This document shows positions 21,932-26,483 of a stretch of 26,483 nt of DNA, piece by piece; within the stretch, counting starts at the first letter, position 1, and the number at the start of each line of letters is the position of its first letter. The notes under the pieces were generated by a model. The model was not told the DNA's origin, ran no database searches, and saw nothing but the letters and a program-made list of their open reading frames with translations. Position numbers and translations under genes: made by a program. Origin of the DNA: JAVBSC01 sp031547305 (GTDB lineage Bacteria > Desulfobacterota > Desulfovibrionia > Desulfovibrionales > Desulfovibrionaceae); contig JAVBSC010000011.1 in assembly GCA_031547305.1 (NCBI GenBank), forward strand, positions 1 through 26,483. Reading direction: 5' to 3'.

Positions 21932-23503
21932 ATGTCTGCAAGTATGCGGCCTGAAAAAGGCATTTTCCTGCGCATGCTCGATAAGGTTGAATATGTCGGC
22001 AACAAGATGCCGCCCCCGGTAATCCTGTTTTTTTATCTGGCCGTCTTTGTATTGCTGTTGTCTTTTATCGGGAGCCTGCTGGGCTTTTCCGCCACCGGGG
22101 AGATCATTAACAATGCGTCCGGCAAAGTGGAGACGCAGACCATCACGGTAAAAAACCTTCTGAGCGGCGCCGGCCTTATTTACATACTCACCAGCATGAT
22201 GTCGAATTTCATGAACTTCGCTCCCCTTGGCGTGGTGCTGGTGGTCACTTTCGGCATAGGCCTGGCTGAGGACAGCGGGTACATCGGCACGCTGGTCAAG
22301 CGCACCGTGTCTAAAACCGCGCCGGCCTGGATTTCCATGGTGGTCGTGTTTCTGGGCGTGATGTCCAACGTGGCTTCCGTGGTGGGTTATGTGATCCTTA
22401 TTCCGCTTGGTGGAATGATCTTCCTGTCCTTCAAAAAACATCCGCTGGCCGGCATGGCCGCCGCCTTTGCCGGATGCTCCGGCGGGTTCAGCGCCAACCT
22501 GCTCATCGGCCCCATTGACCCGCTGCTGTCCGGCATCACCACGGAAGCCGCGCATATTCTGAACCCGGCTTACAACGTGGACCCCACGGGCAACTGGTTT
22601 TTTATGGCCGCTTCCACCATTGTGGTGACCCTGGCCGGCGCCTGGGTCACGGAGAGGATAGTCATTCCGCGCCTTGGGGAATACGATTCCTCCAAGATTG
22701 AACTTTCGGCGGACGATAAAAATTTGCAGACTGTTACGAGCGAGGAAAAAAGGGCGCTGTTCTGGGCCAACCTGGTTTTTCTGGCGCTGGTGGTTCTGCT
22801 GGCGGCAAGCTGCATTCCGGACGGCTCCATACTGCGCAACCCCAAAACCGGCAGCCTGGTGGCCGGCTCTCCGCTCATGCGCAGCGTCATCCCCATCGTC
22901 ATGCTGATGTTTTTTGTGCCCTCCCTGGTTTTCGGGCGTCTGGCCGGAACCATCAAGGGGTCCAGGGATGTGGCCAAAAGCATGAACAAAAGCATGTCCA
23001 GCATGGGAACATACGTGGCCCTGGCCTTTATGGCCGCGCAGTTCATCGCCTACTTCGACCAATCCAACATCGGCCTGATCATCTCGCTCAAGGGCGCCAC
23101 GGTCCTGCACGCCATCAATCTGTATCCGCCGCTGCTGGCCGTTATTTTCGCCTGTTTGTGCGCCTTCCTGAATTTGTTTATGGGCTCCGCCTCGGCCAAG
23201 TGGGTCATTCTGGCGCCGGTGTTCGTGCCCATGCTCATGAAGATCGGCCTTACGCCGGAGCTCACGCAGGCCGCTTTTCGCGTAGGGGATTCCTCAACAA
23301 ACATCATAACGCCGCTTATGGACTATTTCCCGCTGATCCTGGCTTTTGCCCAAAAGTACGATAGGGACATTGGCATAGGAACGATGATCTCCACGATGCT
23401 GCCTTATTCCATAGCCTTCCTGATATTCTGGGCTGTTCTTCTGAGTGCGTGGATGGTGATTGGCCTTCCGCTCGGGCCTGGCGTGGGCGTGTATATGCCG
23501 TAA
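21932..23503 (+). CDS. AbgT-family transporter
   Basis: A 523-residue inner-membrane protein with many hydrophobic segments, a long first loop after the first helix and the conserved A-G-C-S-G-G-F-S-A-N-L and G-S-A-S-A-K-W segments of the AbgT family. The S-S-T-N-I-I-T-P-L-M motif near residue 450 is also typical. Characterised members move p-aminobenzoyl-glutamate or related amide-linked compounds. The placement between an M24 peptidase and a DapA-type enzyme suggests that this one brings in Xaa-Pro or Xaa-Hyp dipeptides; this is inference. An AAGGAG site precedes the ATG by a normal distance. Confidence 0.88.
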   Translation: MSASMRPEKGIFLRMLDKVEYVGNKMPPPVILFFYLAVFVLLLSFIGSLLGFSATGEIINNASGKVETQTITVKNLLSGAGLIYILTSMMSNFMNFAPLGVVLVVTFGIGLAEDSGYIGTLVKRTVSKTAPAWISMVVVFLGVMSNVASVVGYVILIPLGGMIFLSFKKHPLAGMAAAFAGCSGGFSANLLIGPIDPLLSGITTEAAHILNPAYNVDPTGNWFFMAASTIVVTLAGAWVTERIVIPRLGEYDSSKIELSADDKNLQTVTSEEKRALFWANLVFLALVVLLAASCIPDGSILRNPKTGSLVAGSPLMRSVIPIVMLMFFVPSLVFGRLAGTIKGSRDVAKSMNKSMSSMGTYVALAFMAAQFIAYFDQSNIGLIISLKGATVLHAINLYPPLLAVIFACLCAFLNLFMGSASAKWVILAPVFVPMLMKIGLTPELTQAAFRVGDSSTNIITPLMDYFPLILAFAQKYDRDIGIGTMISTMLPYSIAFLIFWAVLLSAWMVIGLPLGPGVGVYMP

Positions 23504-23571
23504 TTGTCGATGGTTATCGCAGTTTTTAAATAACAGCCCGATTATGGGCCAAATAGCAAGGAAAAAACGTA

Positions 23572-24453
23572 ATGAGCAAACTTCAAGGCGTTTATGTGGT
23601 CATGACCACCCCATTCACGGCGGAGGGCGGCCTGGATGAGCGGGGGCTGCGCGCAAACATGGACTGGTTCATTTCCCAGGGGGTGCACGGGCTGATTTGC
23701 AACGGCTCCACCTCGGAGTTCGCCACCCTGGAGCGGTCTGAATGGCAGCGGGCCCTGGAGATAACCATGGATCAGGCCAGGGGCAGGGTTCCGGTAATTT
23801 GCGGCACAGCCGCGGTTTCCACCAGGGAAACCATTGAGCGCACCAATGCGGCGGCCAAAGCCGGGGCCGCCGCCGCCCTGGTGGTCTGCCCGTACTACGG
23901 CTGCCCATCCCAGGCGGAACTGGCGGCGCATTTCAGCGCCCTGGCCGCCTCGGCCAGTCTGCCGATCATGGTTTATAACAACCCCGGCCTGTCCGGCGTG
24001 GACCTTCTGCCCGCCACTCTGGCCGTAATCGCGAACAATCCGAACATTCAGTACGTCAAGGAAAGCTCCGGCGATTTCAAGCGCATTCATGAAATCCAGA
24101 ATCTTACCCAGAACCGGGTGGATATCTGGTGCGGCTGGGAAGATCTGGCCCTGGAATTCTTTTTGATGGGCGCGACCGGTTGGGTGGCCCCCACGGCCAA
24201 CTTCGCGCCCGGTCTGTGCGTAAGCCTTTACGAGCACGCCAAGGCCGGACGGATGGCCCAGGCCAGGGCTGTTTACGATACCTTGCTGCCCCTGCTGCAA
24301 TTCTTGGAAGAAGGGCAGTTTCTGGCCAAATGCAAGGCCGCCCAGGACTTGATCGGCCTTAACGGCGGCACGCCGCGCCTGCCCTTTCTGCCTGTGGATG
24401 TGGAAACAAAGGAAAAGCTGGCCATGCTGCTGCGCGAAGCCGGACTTTTGTAA
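23572..24453 (+). CDS. DapA-family lyase, probable pyrroline-4-hydroxy-2-carboxylate deaminase
   Basis: A 293-residue TIM-barrel enzyme of the dihydrodipicolinate synthase/N-acetylneuraminate lyase family. The Schiff-base lysine K163 (Y-V-K-E-S-S-G-D) and catalytic Y135 (V-Y-N-N-P-G) are present. The usual G-T-T-G-E loop is replaced by G45-S-T-S-E49, so true DapA activity is unlikely. In the known bacterial hydroxyproline pathway a DapA-family deaminase converts pyrroline-4-hydroxy-2-carboxylate to alpha-ketoglutarate semialdehyde, and this gene's place beside an epimerase and dehydrogenase fits that. Other DapA-family reactions (keto-deoxy-sugar acid lyases or dehydratases) remain possible. 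It has an AAGGAA site before the ATG and follows the transporter by 68 bp. Confidence 0.8.
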   Translation: MSKLQGVYVVMTTPFTAEGGLDERGLRANMDWFISQGVHGLICNGSTSEFATLERSEWQRALEITMDQARGRVPVICGTAAVSTRETIERTNAAAKAGAAAALVVCPYYGCPSQAELAAHFSALAASASLPIMVYNNPGLSGVDLLPATLAVIANNPNIQYVKESSGDFKRIHEIQNLTQNRVDIWCGWEDLALEFFLMGATGWVAPTANFAPGLCVSLYEHAKAGRMAQARAVYDTLLPLLQFLEEGQFLAKCKAAQDLIGLNGGTPRLPFLPVDVETKEKLAMLLREAGLL

Positions 24454-24471
24454 ACCGCACAAGGAGTTCAC

Positions 24472-24945
24472 ATGAACCGGATCAACATGGCCAAAACCTG
24501 CACCGGGCTGCTGTTTCTGATCTGCGGCGTGATCCTGCTGCATTCCAGCTACGCGGCGCGCGGGGTGACCTTTGCCGCGCCGGACGAACTGGGACCAATG
24601 GTCTACCCCAGGGCGCTTCTGTACTTCTGGGTGGCGCTGTCCGCCATTTACCTGGTGCTGCCCCAAAAGCCTTTTGCCGCCGCTGAGCTCCAAAAAAGCC
24701 TGCCCGGCCTGTGCCTGGTGGCCGGGGTGATCGCCGCGTACATTTTTTTGTTCGGCGTGATGGGGCTGTTCGGCTCCACAGTGGCGTTTCTGCTGGGGTT
24801 CTTTTGGGTGATGGGCTACCGGGAGTGGCGGCGGGGCATTCCCATAGCCATGCTTCTGGGCGTCATAACCTGGCTGGTTTTTGAAAAGGTCCTGGGGGTA
24901 ATCATGCCGCCGAATCTTTTAATGGAGCTGCTCACCGGCGCGTAG
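24472..24945 (+). CDS. tctB: Tripartite tricarboxylate transporter small membrane subunit TctB
   Basis: A 157-residue membrane protein with four hydrophobic helices, the size and layout of TctB: an N-terminal helix followed by an extracytoplasmic loop with F-A-A-P-D-E-L-G-P-M-V-Y-P, and a final pair of helices ending P-P-N-L-L-M-E-L-L. The G-P-x-x-Y-P motif is usual in this family. TctB works with TctA and a periplasmic TctC protein to import a carboxylate. It follows the DapA-like gene by 18 bp with an AAGGAG site, so it is in the same operon, and precedes tctA by 40 bp. Confidence 0.85.
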   Translation: MNRINMAKTCTGLLFLICGVILLHSSYAARGVTFAAPDELGPMVYPRALLYFWVALSAIYLVLPQKPFAAAELQKSLPGLCLVAGVIAAYIFLFGVMGLFGSTVAFLLGFFWVMGYREWRRGIPIAMLLGVITWLVFEKVLGVIMPPNLLMELLTGA

Positions 24946-24985
24946 CCGCTTAGTTTTCGTAAACGCTTATCCCTGGGGAGAACCC

Positions 24986-26483
24986 ATGCTGGAACAGATA
25001 CTGAACGCCTTTGTCATGTCTTTTTCCTGGGACAGCCTGCTGGCCATGGGCATAGGCTCCATGTTCGGCACGATCATCGGCGCTTTGCCGGGCCTGGGCA
25101 CGGCCGTGGCCATAACCATATGCATTCCGTTCACTTTGCACATGAGCAGCGCGGCTTCCATGTCTCTGCTCATGGGCGTGTACGCCTGCTCAATATACGG
25201 CGGGTCCATTTCCGCCGTGCTCCTGAACACGCCCGGCACCCCGCAGTCCGCCTGCACGGGTATTGACGGCTACGCCATGGCAAGACAGGGCAAGGCGCGG
25301 GAAGCTTTGGGCTGGGTGACCAGCGCTTCGGTCATCGGCGGGCTTTTTTCCTGCCTGGTGCTGATCATCGCGGCCCCGCAACTGGCCTCGTTATCCACCA
25401 AGTACGCCGGGCCGCTGGAAATCTGCGGTCTGATCTGCATGGGCCTGGCCTGCATCACCAGCCTTTCGGACGGCAACCAGCTCAAGGGTATGCTCATGGG
25501 CGTGGCCGGATTGTTTGTGGCCTCCATAGGGTCGGATCCCCTGAGCGGCGAGCTGCGTTTTACCTTCGGCTCCCTTGCCCTGAGCGGCGGCATAGATCTT
25601 ATGCCGGTGGTGGTGGGCGTATTCCCCCTGGCCGAGCTGTTTTACCGCGTCTACGAGGTGCATTCGGAAACAGCTCCCACGGCCATAGAGTGCAAAAGCA
25701 TGATTTTCCCCAAGTGGCGGGAATGGAAAAACCATGCGCTTACCCTGGCCCGCTCTTCCGCCATCGGGGTGATTCTGGGCATTTTGCCGGGCACCGGCGC
25801 TACGGCCGCCACCTTTATCAGCTACGGCACGGCGCGCGGGGTTTCGCCCTATAAAGACAACTTCGGCAAGGGCGAGCCGGACGGCCTGGTGGCCGCGGAA
25901 TCCTCCAACAACGCCGTGGCCGGCGGCGCCATGGTGCCCACCCTGGCCCTGGGCATTCCCGGCGAGCCGGTCATGGCCCTGATGCTGGCCACCTTCACCT
26001 TGCAGGGCATTACCCCCGGCGTGCGCCTGATGGCCGATAACCCGGAAATAGTCTACAGCACGTTTATCCTGCTCACCGTGGCCAACCTGATGATTATTCC
26101 CACGGGCATCCTCACGGTCAAGGGATTCAGCCGGCTGATCCTCTTCCCCACGGCCGTGCTTCTGGGCATCATCATCATAAGCTCCATCCTGGGCGTGTAT
26201 CTGCCGCGCGGCAACATGTTCGACATCTGGATGGCTCTGCTCATCGGCGTGGCCGCTTTCGCCATGCGTCTGGGCAACTTCCCGGTGGCCCCGTTCCTGA
26301 TCGGTTACGTGCTTGGTCCGCAACTGGAGTACCGCATCGGCCAGGCTGCGGTCTACCAGGGAGACATGTCGGTTATCAGCTATATTCTGACCTCACCCCT
26401 GGCCGCGGCGCTCTTCGGCATCGCGGTCCTGCTGCTGGCGGCGCCGTTTATAAAGCCACTGCGGAGCAGACTTAGCAAACTTG
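24986..26483 (+). CDS. tctA: Tripartite tricarboxylate transporter large membrane subunit TctA (3' end beyond window)
   Basis: The frame is open from the ATG at 24986 to the last base, giving 499 complete codons with no stop; the normal TctA length is about 500, so only a few codons are missing. Many hydrophobic segments are present, and the family motifs are clear: G-A-L-P-G-L-G near the start, Y-G-G-S-I-S-A-V-L-L-N-T-P-G-T-P, L-G-I-L-P-G-T-G-A-T-A-A, E-S-S-N-N-A-V-A-G-G-A and L-A-L-G-I-P-G-E-P. TctA forms the transport channel with TctB. GGGGAG precedes the ATG. The solute-binding TctC is not in view and may follow or be elsewhere. Confidence 0.9.
   Translation, partial: MLEQILNAFVMSFSWDSLLAMGIGSMFGTIIGALPGLGTAVAITICIPFTLHMSSAASMSLLMGVYACSIYGGSISAVLLNTPGTPQSACTGIDGYAMARQGKAREALGWVTSASVIGGLFSCLVLIIAAPQLASLSTKYAGPLEICGLICMGLACITSLSDGNQLKGMLMGVAGLFVASIGSDPLSGELRFTFGSLALSGGIDLMPVVVGVFPLAELFYRVYEVHSETAPTAIECKSMIFPKWREWKNHALTLARSSAIGVILGILPGTGATAATFISYGTARGVSPYKDNFGKGEPDGLVAAESSNNAVAGGAMVPTLALGIPGEPVMALMLATFTLQGITPGVRLMADNPEIVYSTFILLTVANLMIIPTGILTVKGFSRLILFPTAVLLGIIIISSILGVYLPRGNMFDIWMALLIGVAAFAMRLGNFPVAPFLIGYVLGPQLEYRIGQAAVYQGDMSVISYILTSPLAAALFGIAVLLLAAPFIKPLRSRLSKL

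Noticed and set aside
21911..23110. A 399-codon minus-strand open frame opposite the AbgT gene
   Set aside because: It is rich in His, Gln and Gly without recognisable domains, and the plus strand carries a clear membrane transporter.

Overview
The window is GC-rich, gene-dense DNA most consistent with a sulfate-reducing deltaproteobacterium of the Desulfovibrionaceae. This is an inference from gene style and content (tripartite tricarboxylate transporter, sigma-54 activator, paired tRNA-Asp genes, GC-rich intergenic repeats); no ribosomal RNA or marker gene is present to prove it.

Layout. (1) 1-980: the 3' end of ahcY, a structured leader, and a small free-standing alanyl-tRNA editing protein (AlaX type). 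(2) 985-2751: a 3'-end fragment of tRNA-Asp, an AT-rich patch, a RelB/RelE-type toxin-antitoxin pair, a GNAT acetyltransferase, and two tRNA-Asp genes on the minus strand. The tRNA fragment and the intact tRNA flank about 1.5 kb like the att sites of a decayed integrative element. (3) 2978-4246: an MFS transporter with a perfect 15-bp inverted repeat just upstream. (4) 4513-11800: the phosphate regulon, arranged as two divergent arms: pstS-pstC-pstA-phoR on minus and phoB-pstB-phoU on plus, with Pho-box-like sequences between them. (5) 11862-14293: an FMN-binding NimA-like protein, an unknown protein with a TPR-like tail, and a GT4 glycosyltransferase. (6) 14359-16311: a GAF-PAS-AAA+-Fis sigma-54 activator on minus. 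(7) 16804-26483: a long plus-strand cluster encoding a three-subunit FAD/[2Fe-2S] amino-acid dehydrogenase, a proline racemase/4-hydroxyproline epimerase, an M24 Xaa-Pro-type peptidase, an AbgT-family transporter, a DapA-family lyase/deaminase, and TctB and TctA (TctA runs off the end).

The most interesting part is region 6-7. Together the genes read as an oxidative trans-4-hydroxy-L-proline (collagen peptide) degradation operon: peptide uptake, Xaa-Hyp cleavage, epimerisation to cis-4-hydroxy-D-proline, oxidation to pyrroline-4-hydroxy-2-carboxylate and deamination to alpha-ketoglutarate semialdehyde. The divergent sigma-54 activator is well placed to control it: a strong -24/-12 promoter match lies at 16599-16614, two palindromic TAGC-N5-GCTA-type sites lie upstream of it, and a third lies in front of the activator gene itself. 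The final dehydrogenase of the pathway and the TctC binding protein are not in the window.

A family of degenerate GC-rich hairpin repeats of about 30-50 bp sits in at least five intergenic gaps.
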